Shown piece after piece: positions 35,440 to 46,850 of a DNA stretch of 64,000 nt; position 1 is the stretch's first letter; every line of letters begins with the position of its first letter. Where the stretch lies: contig OY970820.1 of NCBI GenBank assembly GCA_963853835.1, positions 22,003,873 to 22,067,872 on the forward strand, given 5' to 3'. Source of the DNA: Calendula officinalis (Eukaryota; Streptophyta; Magnoliopsida; Asterales; Asteraceae). Below the pieces are notes generated by a model. That model saw nothing but the letters and a program-made list of their open reading frames with translations. It ran no database searches and was not told where the DNA came from. A program made the position numbers and the translations under genes.

Positions 35440-36340
35440 ATATACGACAACTGGTTAATTATGATCATAAGCCAAACCTCATTTACTTCGAATATGGCCA
35501 ATTACAACTCCAATCCATACACATTCTCTAGTCGCATCAAAGAGCACGAGTAGTTTGGAGTGATTTGTCGAAGTAGCAACTAGTTCTGTTTACAAAACCT
35601 CCAGGATATCGGTGTATTCCCTATGAAAAAAACATAACCAGATTGGGAATGTCTCTTGTGTTGGTCTGATAAGTAACCTTCATCAGTATAGCCAATAAGA
35701 GTCGTGTTATCTCGAGCATCATTCGAACTTGATCAAGACACGTAGGGATAGAATAAACCCACATTTGTATTACCTTTAAAGTAAACATAGATGTTTTTAA
35801 TACCATTCCAATGGCGGCATGTTGACGCATTGCTATGCATAGTCATGAAATTCACAACAGAAGAGATGTCTCATCTAGTACATTGAGCCACGTACAATAA
35901 TGTGTTTATTGCACCCAGATATGAACATTATGGGCTCAATATCTCTTCATCCTCCTTTTGGATGGAACAAGCCCTTTTTAATGTCTAGTGAACGAACAAC
36001 CATGGGGGTAGATAACGACATCGTCATGATGACTAAAGCGTTTTAACAACAGTGTGATTCTCTTAATAGAGGAAAAACCTCATCTTTACGATTCTCAATA
36101 TGTATGCTGAGGCAATACCGTGTCTACCCAAGATTTTTCATCTTAATTTCTTATTCATAATTGCAGCAGTTTCAAACAACTCTTTCAAGGTTCCTATGAG
36201 ATTCATAGCATCTACATAGACTGCGATAATCAAATACCGTGAAGTGGATTTCTTTATAAAATTTGGCTCAAGAGAAACAACCATCAGTAAACTAGAACAA
36301 TTACCCAAATCACTAATAAAAAATATTGACTTCACTCTCT
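35440..36340 (-). pseudogene. Ty1/Copia reverse transcriptase/RNase H remnant
   Basis: On the minus strand broken frames give recognisable Copia pieces: SRYLIIAVYVDAMNLIGT at 36180-36250, matching the YVDD active-site block with the second Asp changed to Ala, followed at smaller coordinates by pieces of the RNase H end (TGYVFFIGNTPISWR style and ALFDATREC style). Many stops and frame changes. No terminal repeats assigned. Confidence 0.75.
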
Positions 36341-36456
36341 AAACTGTCAAAATTATCACAAAAAAAAGAGGGATTTCCTTGGTTACACAACACACAAGTA
36401 TGATTTCCTATAGAAAGAAAACAAAACAAAACCGGAAGGTGAAAACGAGGTTGGTT

Positions 36457-36869
36457 CTATTTCCTTGCTAATGATTCCCCCTTGTACTCACTGCCAGCAG
36501 TAACCACAAAACCAGCACCAATCTGAAACATGTTACAGAGGTCAGAATTTCTATACATCCTGCAGTAACAACTAAAAAATAATACTAAAAGCTTACAAGC
36601 ATAAATTATTTCAAAACGCAGGTTAAGTTTATTTCTCAACGGTCAAATGGGTACGATAAAATAAAGTTAGCTAAAAAAACCCAGGTCAAAACTAAAGTTG
36701 TCAAAGTGTAAATTCAACCTGCTAAATCAGTTCTTTTTTAAAAAGTTAGATAATACTTTAATATCATTTTTTACACAAATTATATAAAAAATGGGCCAAA
36801 ACTTTGTCCACCCGCCCCGCCCCGCCCGTACAAATTACTCTTTTTGACCCGTTACCACCAAACAACCTC

Positions 36870-36926
<57 letters not shown>

Positions 36927-39900
36927 TTGACAATCTTTGAGTACAGCACGCTCTTGGAGCTGTACATTACTGGAAATAACTGATCCTTGTATAGAACACC
37001 CATCTCCAATTGTAACATGATTCATGATCACTGAATTCACAACCTACATAACAAAATAAACTATGTTATTAATTCTATTCTGCATTTTCCTTTGTCTCAA
37101 AATACCATTCAATGATTATGGCCTATAAAAAGGGAAACATATAAATAAATAAATAATGATACCTTGACATTGGATCCTATCCTACAATGACGCCCAATTA
37201 CAGACCGTTTTACACTGCATTTGTCACCCATTTGTGAGCCTTCCCCCACCATGCATTGTGGTCCCACCTATATTTCAAATATATTTAATAAATTTGCACA
37301 ACTCTCCAGAAAGTATAATTAATTGAAATTGAAATTATTTATATACAAAAGGGTCGATTCTGCTTATAGTTAAGTTCTAAATACTCAAACGGGTTGTGTT
37401 CAGATGCATAACACCTTCTAAATTGATTTATTAAAACAACTTGAAATCATCACTGTAGTAATATACTATAATATACTATTGTAATCAAATTACACACATT
37501 ACTTTGACATAAAAACATAAAGAATAAAAACAGAATATAAGTATGAGTAAAACATTTAGCTAAAATGGAAATGGGCCAAACATCACCCATTGTGTACTAA
37601 AAGCTCCTAAATTGATTGATTCACAAAAAAAAAAAAAAAAAGATTATTATTATAGTATAGTAATTTATGTAACCTTATTACACTATTTATGATATAAATA
37701 TATATATATATATATATAACTTACTGTGGTTTTTGAGCCAAGAACAGCAGATGGACGGATAACATTGTTGTGCACAGAGAATGAACATCCCGACAAATGA
37801 CTTGCATCTCCTATAACCTGAAATACTTAACACTAAAAAATCAGCTCATTTCTTTAACATAAATACAGAAATCGTCCCTGTAGTTTTCCAAATACTTAAG
37901 TTTCATCCCTCCCAACTTCTTTCTGCAAATTTTCTTAAATGTGGTTTTTAATTTCTACAAATTTCGTCTCTGAGCCACTTAAAATGACCAAAATACCCTT
38001 ATTCTTAATTTTTTTATACTTCTTTAGTTATTTTATGTATTTCTTTTTCCAATTTTTAAAAATAGGAAAATAATTCAAAAATTAAAAAGAAATTTTAGAA
38101 TTTACAAAAAAGTTAAGAATAAGGGTAGTTTGGTCATTTTAGGTAGCCCAGGGACGAGATTTGCAGAAATTAACACCCACATGGACTAAAATTGCAGAAA
38201 GAAGTTGGGAGGGATGAAATTTAAGAAATTGGAAAACCACAGGGACGATTTCTGAATTTACTCAAAGAAAAAGAACACCAAGAACTCACATCTCGATTGA
38301 TGTCACTAAACGCTTGAATCGAGTTCAATCGTGCACAATATTTGTTCTTGCTTGCAATATAAACGCAACATTTATGTGTTTTTCTATCAACTGCAGCAAA
38401 ACCATTAGGACCCAAAGCATAAAGTTCATGAAAACTTGGTGTAGATGCATTAGCCACAAGCTGAGACAACATTATTTTATTGTTATCAAAACCATCTTTC
38501 TCATTCCCATTTTCTTCGGGTTGTGCTCCATTTAATAGTATTTCAGACTTCTGATTAAACAATATAAATCAATTACATAATAAGACGAAAAAGGATTTTG
38601 TCATTTTGTGGAGTTCTAATTTTAGTAAACTAACCAGCTGAGTTTTAACAAGATATGGTAGTACGTCTTGCTTTAAACTTCTAAAAGTTTGTTTTTTACT
38701 GAGTACTTCTTGAAGGGCAGACCTACGAGAAGGAAGTATATGGAAAATAAAACAAGATTAAAGTCGAGTGAAAACGGCCACAAATTAAATTAATATCAAA
38801 CCTTTTGAATGCATATAAATGTGCGTCCATTAAATCAACGTGAATTTCCATCTACATGTATAAAAAAAGGAAACCAAATGGGAATTATTGGTAGATCTAG
38901 ATAACAGTATATACCTTATACGTATAGTTACCAATATGGTATTATAAGAAGGTTTTTTTTTTGGCATTATCTGGTTATTATTCTTTAACCTTTTCTAACA
39001 CTATAATTACCAAAATAGACCAGCTAAAAATTTATAGTTACTAAAACAGACTTAAAAAGTTAAAATTATCAAAACGAACCATCAGCTAAAATATATATCT
39101 ACTTATGACATTTGCCCATATTTTTCAGAAGACCATAAAACATTTTACCTTCCCTACAGCTCGAAGGATGCTCTGTTGAACTTTAATATCCTTTTCAATC
39201 TCCATACCTACAAATCACATGGTAATAAATAAGATTATTTCTACGATACAATTCATGAATATATATATAGGTCTGACCAGATGCTATATATAGAAGAAAC
39301 TGTTCAGTGGGGTCCAAGCCCACAATATTATATCGACCCGGTTTCTTTGTTTTATCTTTTCCACCAGATGAGGCTGATTCGGGGGGGCCACTGACAGGTA
39401 CAGAACAAAACATGGCAGTTACAACTGCATCATGTCGTCTATGAGCAGCTGCAACTGCTCCAGGCGATATGTCACAAACAAGATCCCCACTCACAACCTG
39501 CACAAACATTACTTTACTAATTTAATTATTTTTGTACAATTTGATAATAAAAACTAGAGTAAATGATATAAATCGTCCTTGTGCTTTTTATAATAAAAGT
39601 TGAGGGACAAAATCCATAAGTCATACAAACCACAGGGAAGATTTATGTAATTTACTCAATTCTGTATTATCTCATGTCAGATTTTGTTAATAGAGTTTAA
39701 AATATCATTTGGGCGACTTTTGAAGAATATCCTCTTGAATCATTTTTTTAATAATTTTATCCATATGACCCATTTTAGGTATAAACATAACCTGAGTTGA
39801 CCCGTTTATAATTAAATGGTCCTACCAAGATATCAGATGCAGTCAAGTGATGAGCAATTGCCCGAAGAGCACCAGCTGTTCCAACTTCCTCTGGGACAGC

Positions 39901-41860
39901 AGCAACCTATAAATTTCCATAATTTAATGAATCTTAAATTGTTCAAAAATCAACTAAAAGTTTCATAACTAGAAAAGAAAAATGATTAGAGTTCTTAAAC
40001 GGTTCATGAGCTAATGACCTTATATAACTATTTTTTCAAAATATAGTGATGTGAGTTGAAGTATTAAAGGTTTGTAACCTGAATCGAAAGTAGGTGGAGT
40101 GTATACAAACTTATATCTTCAAATCAATGTTAATGAAAAAATATAAACTCAATTAAAAACTTCATTGTTAATATGAATTGTTGGATCGGTACAATTGAAG
40201 TAGAAAATTGACAATACACATAATATCTATGAATCAAAAATCAAATAAACACTGCCTCATTAAGATAAAATATGCAAACAAATACTTATTATAATATTAT
40301 CAAGTATATGCACAGCCTGTAACTTAAATCACATTAAACATGAATCCAAAATTAACTTTTGGCAAATTCATCACATTATTTTTCATGAATACAAGATATG
40401 TCATTTGCAAAACCTCAAATCATTAAATAGAAAATAAAAAGAGAAGACTTTTAAAGCAAGTTACTTGAACATGTAACCGATCGACATAAGCCTCTGATAT
40501 CCACATTTCAACAAGACCATCTGTATCTTCTCCTTCCACAACCTGTACCCAAATAATGCATATCCCATAAGGGTAAAAATGTAATTCCAAGTCATTAATA
40601 GAGTCTATAATTTTATAAAGTCTACTACAAAATCTAAAGTTCAGACGCTTTATAAGCTCCCAAAAACAGTCAAAGTGAGTTGAAAATCTACAAAATACTC
40701 TTTGGGTAATGTTGCTGACCAAAGGATAAATTAGTGTTGACCAAATGAAGAGCTTCAAATGCTTTATTTGTTCTTTGTAATGAAACATGTTTTAGGGGGT
40801 GTTTGTGTTACCTGATTTTTCTTAAGCCCATTTATGAGCTTATTTTACTTAAACTAGAAAAATAAACTGAAAAAAACCCAGCTTATGAAAAATATGCCGA
40901 ATAGTTGTTCCCTAAGTTAATGTCTGAGGATTATTAACAAACAAACGCCAACTAATGTTTTATACAGTTAAGTGGGTCCTACCGCTAGCTCAAGAAGTCT
41001 TATTCCATGCTTTTAAGGTTCACAATGTCACAAGAATATAAATAGTAAAATAGCTCAAATTTTAATTAGCAGATCGTTAAAGGTTTGAAACAAAATAACA
41101 CCTGGCTAACCATTTTAAGCCCATCACAAACTTTTGTCGGATAAAAAGACAAATGTACCCTAAAAATTTTCATGACAACCAGAATTCCTTATGTTTTTTT
41201 TATGGTTTAAATTCCCCTTAAAATTTGCAATATTGCAATGAAATTTTTAATTCAAGAACAAAATGACCTCTTAAGATATGGTGGTTCTATTATGCGATCG
41301 TAATATGTTCCTTATGTCGATTCGTGCATTATATCTTGTGAGCTAACAGCTAATTTAGACGTCGTGAAATAATAGGTATAATCATAAAAAGGATTATTTA
41401 TTTATTTTTCCATCTAGAATATGTTATAACAATGCTATAGAAAAAATTAGGGTTTATATCAAAATATACATCATATAAACAGTAGCTAATGGATGATTAT
41501 CATCAAGCAAATCAATTCAACATATAAACACACTCTAATATACCTAAAATCATCTGATAAGGTTTGACGAAGAATTGAAAATGAGAGAAGGTCTTACAAC
41601 AATGAGATTTTTGAGATTACTCTGCTCCAATAGGTCCAAAACATATGATAAAACTGGACGATTGGCCACTGGGAGTAGCGATTTGGGGACGTCCTGCAAA
41701 TTTCAGATACGAAAATTCAATCAAAAGCAATCACACACGCAAAAACATTGAATCAATCAATCGATTAATTCATGTAATAATTATAAAATATAACCTTGGA
41801 AACAAGTGGGGCAAGCTTCTTGGAAGTGCCTCCGGCCAATACAACCACTTGGAAATCCAT
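36457..41860 (-). CDS. EIF2B3-like: Translation initiation factor eIF2B, gamma subunit
   Basis: Thirteen coding exons on the minus strand: 41795-41860, 41598-41693, 40465-40542, 39826-39906, 39278-39497, 39149-39207, 38802-38851, 38635-38722, 38290-38550, 37725-37817, 37163-37267, 36927-37043, 36457-36522; 459 residues, all with GT/AG borders and frame kept. eIF2B is the cytosolic guanine-nucleotide exchange factor of eIF2; gamma pairs with epsilon in the catalytic part. The N-terminal nucleotidyltransferase-like domain starts MDFQVVVLAGG, with LLPVANRPVLSYVLD, GTAGALRAIAHHLT and LVVSGDLVCDI. The C-terminal half is a left-handed beta-helix of hexapeptides (VIGRHCRIGSNVKV, VTIGDGCSIQGSVI). It ends KGESLARK, as in plant orthologues I know. 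Several introns carry MITEs (37861-38263, 39557-39657, 40797-40949) and a long GA repeat (36872-36923). Confidence 0.95.
36872..36923. repeat. (GA)n microsatellite at a splice donor
   Basis: About 52 bases of pure AG repeat. On the minus strand, the sense of eIF2B gamma, it reads as a CT tract beginning four bases after the donor of intron 12 (CAA|GTACTCTCT). Confidence 0.95.
37861..38263. mobile_element. GAGTAAATTACA-family long fold-back in eIF2B gamma intron 9
   Basis: Two arms of roughly 150-170 bases are inverted copies at about 85% by eye (left CAGAAATCGTCCCTGTAG, right CCACAGGGACGATTTCTG; inner words CATCCCTCCCAACTTCTTTC and GAAAGAAGTTGGGAGGGATG). It fills almost all of the intron (37818-38289). 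The right end has the family terminus; the left terminus lost the GAG. Confidence 0.8.
39557..39657. mobile_element. Short GAGTAAATTACA-family MITE in eIF2B gamma intron 4
   Basis: 101 bases with inverted ends GAGTAAATGATATAAATCG and GATTTATGTAATTTACTC, with TCCTTGTG and CACAGGGA inside. Probably an internally deleted member. Confidence 0.7.
40797..40949. mobile_element. MITE-like repeat in eIF2B gamma intron 2
   Basis: Inverted ends GGGTGTTTGTGTTA and AACAAACAAACGCC; subterminal words CTTAAGCCCATTTATGAGC are self-complementary. Class not certain (hAT or Harbinger). Confidence 0.45.
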
Positions 41861-42192
41861 ATCTCTATCTGCGAGAGCGTGTTGTTGATGGATACAAAAT
41901 TAGGGGTTTGTAAGGGGTTTGCAATTTGAACAAAGGACGAAAATTTGCGTCAGTTAATTAGAACAAAGGGTTTGCTTTGCACTTTGAAGTTTGAACAAAT
42001 GACTACTGACTAATCTGATATTTTTGTGGGGTTCTTTGTTTTAGTGCACTTGTGGGTTTATTAGCCTGGTGTCAATGGTGAGAACCGAATCTGTTGGGGC
42101 AATTTTGTCTATTATCTGTTGGCACGGGTCGTCGGTTGGAAGACATCGGTTGAATTCTTCATTTATGCGACGACCGGAAAGGCTGAAATGGT

Positions 42193-43671
42193 TGTTGAAT
42201 CAAGAATGAACTAAATAGAAATGAAGTAACAAACAAAACGTTTGTATGTATTTTCTTAATGTTCAACTGACTCAAGAATTACAATAAATGAAAAATAGCT
42301 ATTTATAATCTAAAACAACTAACAACGTGGGATGCTAACTACTAAACCACTAACTAGAAAATAGGAAACAATAAAACTCAAATATATCGTGGCACAAAAC
42401 TCGGTCAAACACAATCACATAACTAACCCATGTGCATACCCATGACGTCAAACTATGGACTACCCAATGACCCGCTCCATTGTACCCGCTCCATCAAGAT
42501 TACCCAACATTCACCCCCGTAATCTTGATGACCTTGACCCGAGCCTCTTCAACGGTTCTCTTTCACCACCTCGATGTTTAAGACTTTTCCCGGACACCCG
42601 ACCTTCACCTTGGTCACGTCCAAAGTCACTAGCTCGACCCGTTTTGAATTTTCACCATACCGGTAACATGTAACATGGCATCCCGTTGGACACGTTCATT
42701 AACAACCCGACTTCTTCCTGGATAATCCGACCTCTCCCCGGTCACGCCCGAAGCCACCCGATTTGAACCGCCACCGCCATAATGTTGACACCGATTTTTT
42801 TTTCTCTCCATTCCCTTCTTGTCTTGAAAGTCTCACCTTTTTCCGATCAATGTTATCACACGCCTTTAGCCACCATCTCGACTCTTCCCGGACCCACGGT
42901 CTCTTCCCCGACCACATCCAAAGCCATCTCGGCTCTGGCTACGAAACAAGAGTACTACTCCACCGACCAAGAAAACAAGCAACTCGCTTTTACCGTCTTC
43001 TTGCACCTGCAAAACGAACCAGATCCAAAGCCACCTGCTTTGACGGATCTCTTCCGATCGTTTTTCCCCGCATCGTCGGTTAGTATCTTTTTCGACGCAA
43101 ACAAACTGATCAAGAATGGAACGCTTATTCAAGACTTCAATTGTGATCATAACATCACAACACCATCACTAACCCGGTTGAAGATAACCCGATTTCCGGT
43201 GTCCGCCCTGTAACGACGGGCTACACCGTTTCTTGAAACGACCCTCAAACCGGCCTCCAGTCGAACACGCTCTGATATCAAGTGTTGGTTGAAACCACCA
43301 TTCTTGAGCAACTTGCAACTTCAAAGAAACAACATACAAACATATGTATGTACCACCATTTTAAAGATTACTTTAAACAATAATTATAGAATGGATAACA
43401 AAAGAATTATGAAGAACAAAAGATGGCTTTTAAGTATACGTCAGATTCCATAATATAACTAAAGGATTTACACGACTAAACTTTGACAAAAACCACACCT
43501 AAACTATTTACCACTACCCTATATTTATATAAAAACAAGAAGCCAGAAAGTAACAAACTTTCCTAATCTTACGATTCCCACGTTCAACATGGATGGAACC
43601 TTTCAACGAGGGAATTTACACTAACATAAATGTTACTAAAATACCCTTCTAGTATTCGAATTATTCCAACA
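42193..43671 (-). mobile_element. Small non-autonomous LTR retrotransposon
   Basis: Both LTRs start TGTTG and end CCAACA: 42193-42509 (3' LTR in element sense) and 43283-43671 (5' LTR). A primer site GCTCTGATATCAA (43269-43281), complement TTGATATCAGAGC, close to the tRNA-Met site, sits next to the right LTR. A purine tract (complement of TTCACCCCC, 42510-42518) sits next to the left LTR. The 5-bp duplication ATGGT is perfect (42188-42192 and 43672-43676). The 0.76 kb interior is GC-richer than its surroundings and shows no gag or pol. The LTRs are quite diverged and differ by about 70 bp in length, so it is old or recombined. It lies about 330 bp upstream of the eIF2B gamma start. Confidence 0.82.
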
Positions 43672-43676
43672 ATGGT

Positions 43677-44922
43677 GAGCCCAAGGTATTTTAATAGGGT
43701 ATTTGCTATATAGTGTGTGTATGGTGAGACCCAAAAAACTGAATATAATAAGCATTGTTGGCATTAGTACATCAGTTTAATGTCGGCTGTAGTGTGAGCT
43801 GACGTGTGATTTGGCAAGTACTGAAATGTCAGTTTGTGTCACTATTGTGAGTGGTCTTAGTGATTGAGTAACAGTTATATTCTAGGAAGTCTAACGTATT
43901 TATGTAATCCCAAGGAACAACCTTCTGCCGTTAGATCAACATTAATTGTAACGTCCCGAAAAATTAGATAATTAATTTTAATAAATTTTAGCAATATGAA
44001 ATTAATTTAATTTGATAACCGGAGGCTTTTAATTAATTGGTTAAGACGTCTCGTATTATTAGACGTTAATTAAATTAGATATGTCGGGTTAATTAATTAA
44101 TTAAGTAATTATTATTTATCTTAATTAATTATTAACTCTTTTATTTAAGTGGGTAAATAAATTGTTAGTCTTTTCGTAAGAATTAGACCACAATTTATTA
44201 TACGGTTAGTATTATGTAGACGGCATTTAATTAGACGCATCGAGTTTCTTTTCTCTCTTTCATTTTCTTTTGTTTAAAATCTCAGCCAACGCATAATTTT
44301 TCTTTTATTTGATCGACCGACCTTGAAGAAGGAAAGTCTTGTAGTCACGGATGAATTGGTAAACGACACCCCATATTATTTGGGTGTCGGTGATGGAGAG
44401 GTAAAGAATGGCCGGTGGTGAGCTAAAGGTTTAATCGGTGCCTGCATATTTAATTTGCCTACCTATTTCAATTGCAATGCATGTTGCGTGGCTTTATATT
44501 TTCTTTGGAGCTACCAACTCCAGTTGAGTTGGTGTAAACATTTCAAGCAATTCTTTCCCAGCCACAACTGAATTGGTGTAAATATTTAGTGTGATTTAAT
44601 TCACATCTACGAAAATTTAGTTGTGTGGATTTTATTTGTTATCGCAACGCAAGCTCGTAGGGTATAATCTTTATCTTTTTCTTAATTGTTCTTATGTTAT
44701 TGAGTCATTACCGAGCCAAACTCGAGAAATCTTTAGATCATGATGACGGTTGTCTCGTTAGACATTCAGGTGAAAGAATCGAGATTCTAGTCGTTGAAAT
44801 TATTATAGGTTGTATTATCGGTCGAGCCTACGGGCAAGGAGATCGGCATTTTTAAATTATGAAAATCGTTTGGTTAATAAATTGTTTGTTGTATTTTTTT
44901 AACATTATTTGGTACATCATAT
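43677..44922. other. Spacer with LTR-like sequence
   Basis: At 43947 a TGTAACGTCCCGAAAAATT phrase starts an AT-rich, slightly structured stretch that looks like the beginning of a Gypsy-type LTR; no matching end was found. The pair of phrases GCCACAACTGAATTGGTGTAAA and CCAGTTGAGTTGGTGTAAAC (44520-44583) is a loose direct repeat. No gene. Confidence 0.35.
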
Positions 44923-44935
44923 AACTATATGATGA

Positions 44936-44969
44936 TCGACTTACTAACTTGCCGTTCAAGAAAAAAAAA
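44936..44969 (+). mobile_element. 34-bp retroposed SINE tail
   Basis: TCGACTTACTAACTTGCCG... followed by about ten A. The flanks carry the same 13 bases (AACTATATGATGA at 44923-44935 and 44970-44982). The inserted words match the 3' tail of the SINEs at 3226 and 4631, so this is a severely 5'-truncated SINE insertion. Confidence 0.8.
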
Positions 44970-45800
44970 AACTATATGATGACTTTGATTCTCCATGGGT
45001 AAACATTTATTAGATGATTAGAAAAAAATTCAAAAATAATCACATAAATAATTAGGTCGTGCATATAAACTCAGCTACTCGAAGTAACCTTATAATAAGA
45101 AGAATACTTAAAAGATCGAAATCTTGTATGTATATCACACCAAATCCTTTAATATAACAAAATGTGAGCACAACTAAAAGTTGATATTGCATTAATTTGA
45201 TGCATCTAAAGTTATTTATGCACATGAAGGATACAGCTAGCTACCTTTAGTTATGACTAATTGCTTACTTGGTACCCCAAGTCACATGCCTACTCTTCAA
45301 CTCCTATATATCTCGTGTACCAAACTTTTCTTGGGAGTTGTTAACCAAATTTCACAATTACATGCATATACATTCAATTCCACAGTTTTTACTTGTTTAT
45401 ATCATTTCTTATCAAGGTTTATAAAAAGTAGTTTATAATTATATCTTCATTTTCTATAATATAAACTCGACAGAAATAACTTTCGTGCTTTGATTCCAGA
45501 TATGGAAATGAACATGAGATTATATATGATGATATATTATATTTTATTATATCCATATATAAGAATACAACTAATTTTATCACTCACCCGTTAATATGCA
45601 TTGTAAGATATGAACCTTGGAAGTGCTTAAAAGCATACGTGAGATCTTTTGTGCCTAATGGTTATAGTCTTCTGAAATTACCCTAAAGTTTAAGTTGGTT
45701 AGGTAGATACACGTACGATCAACCAAACTTTGTATTAAGCAATTAAAACCACGTACACAACAGTATAACACAGATACTATAAAAGGGGGGAAAAATACAA

Positions 45801-45995
45801 TAGGCAAAAAAAAATCATACACATTAATACATTTTAATTTACACGTGCACTACGCATTAAATGGAGAAAAATTGTATTGTTTCCTACTAAATAATGACAT
45901 ACATATATAGGCAAAAAAAACGTATACATTAAGCATTTTAATTTACACGTGCACTACACGATATGTAAAATTGTATTGCTTCTTACTAATTAATC
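45801..45995. repeat. Tandem duplication, unit about 105 bp
   Basis: The phrase AGGCAAAAAAAA(A)TC/GTA TACATTAA, then TTTTAATTTACACGTGCACTAC and AAATTGTATTG, occurs at 45801 and again at 45909. It is diverged by small indels. Confidence 0.75.
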
Positions 45996-46113
45996 GATCT
46001 TCCTAGTTTATTCTTATATCCATAAAATGATTAGCATAAAGAATTTACTAAATATTTCTACTTTCATCTTCGATCAATCAAATGGTTGGTATTTGTAATC
46101 TACTTTTTTTTTT

Positions 46114-46266
46114 AGTTTTGATAATGACAGCCTTAAGGGCTGTCTCTTAGTGCATTAAAATGGTACAAATGAGTAATTCCGGAAATTTAGGAGTCGGTTA
46201 TAGATGGATGTACAATTTTTTTATGCATGTCTTATGACAACCTTTGGGGCTGTCATTATCAAAACT
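46114..46266. mobile_element. Fold-back MITE
   Basis: Inverted ends AGTTTTGATAATGACAGCC and GGCTGTCATTATCAAAACT are perfect over 19 bases. It is flanked on both sides by T/A runs, so the duplication cannot be defined. 153 bp, non-coding. Confidence 0.8.
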
Positions 46267-46665
46267 TTTTTTTTTATAATCTCATCATTTGATTTGGATA
46301 CTTATATTGATTAAAGACGTAGAAAAATAAGTAAGAATATTTAATAGGAAATAATACCATCATAGCGATGCGCTATATAGTAGCAGAAGTTCTCAAAAGA
46401 TGTAGGCCTAGCTACCGGAAAGTCTAACGGTTTAATTAGCTATGTACAAGTATTTCTTTAATTTTCTCCCTAAACCTAAATGTATTTTTAAAAGAGACAC
46501 CCATTTTATTCATAACCATTGTGAGCATGCTATATGTGGGAAACGTACGTCTTACTAAGAATCGAAGTTAAGCATATTCTTACGGTAGAATATTTTTCTA
46601 CCAATTCATTAGAGTTACACTTGGATAAATTAGAGAAAGGGAAAAAAATTCAAGATGGGATATTT

Positions 46666-46809
46666 AGGGCATGTTTGGAAAAATTATTTAAGAGGTTTTT
46701 TTTAACTGTTAGCTTAATAGCTTAAATAAGCTTATAAATTCAAACTTATTTAGTATTATTAAGTTAATCATCTAAAAAACTTCTGAAATAAGCTTTTCCA
46801 AAATGCCTT
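46666..46809. mobile_element. MITE just 3' of the MYB gene
   Basis: Inverted ends AGGGCATGTTTGGAAAA and TTTTCCAAAATGCCTT; the centre contains AATAGCTTAAATAAGC words that also fold. It ends about 40 bases past the MYB stop codon on the sense side, so it likely lies within the 3' UTR. Confidence 0.65.
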
Positions 46810-46850
46810 TAAAACAAAGAAAAAGAAAAAAAAAAACCAATAGAGAAGCC

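Noticed and set aside
36852..37040. Open frame with a long Ser-Leu run
   Set aside because: It is exon 12 of eIF2B gamma read through the splice donor into the CT microsatellite.
42455..43213. GC-richer open frames (Pro/Ser/Arg-rich) in the small LTR element
   Set aside because: Open on both strands in several frames, no Gag or Pol motif; interior of a non-coding element.
43947..44870. A complete solo LTR starting TGTAACGTCCCG
   Set aside because: Only the start resembles an LTR; I found no matching end or target duplication, so I list it only as LTR-like.
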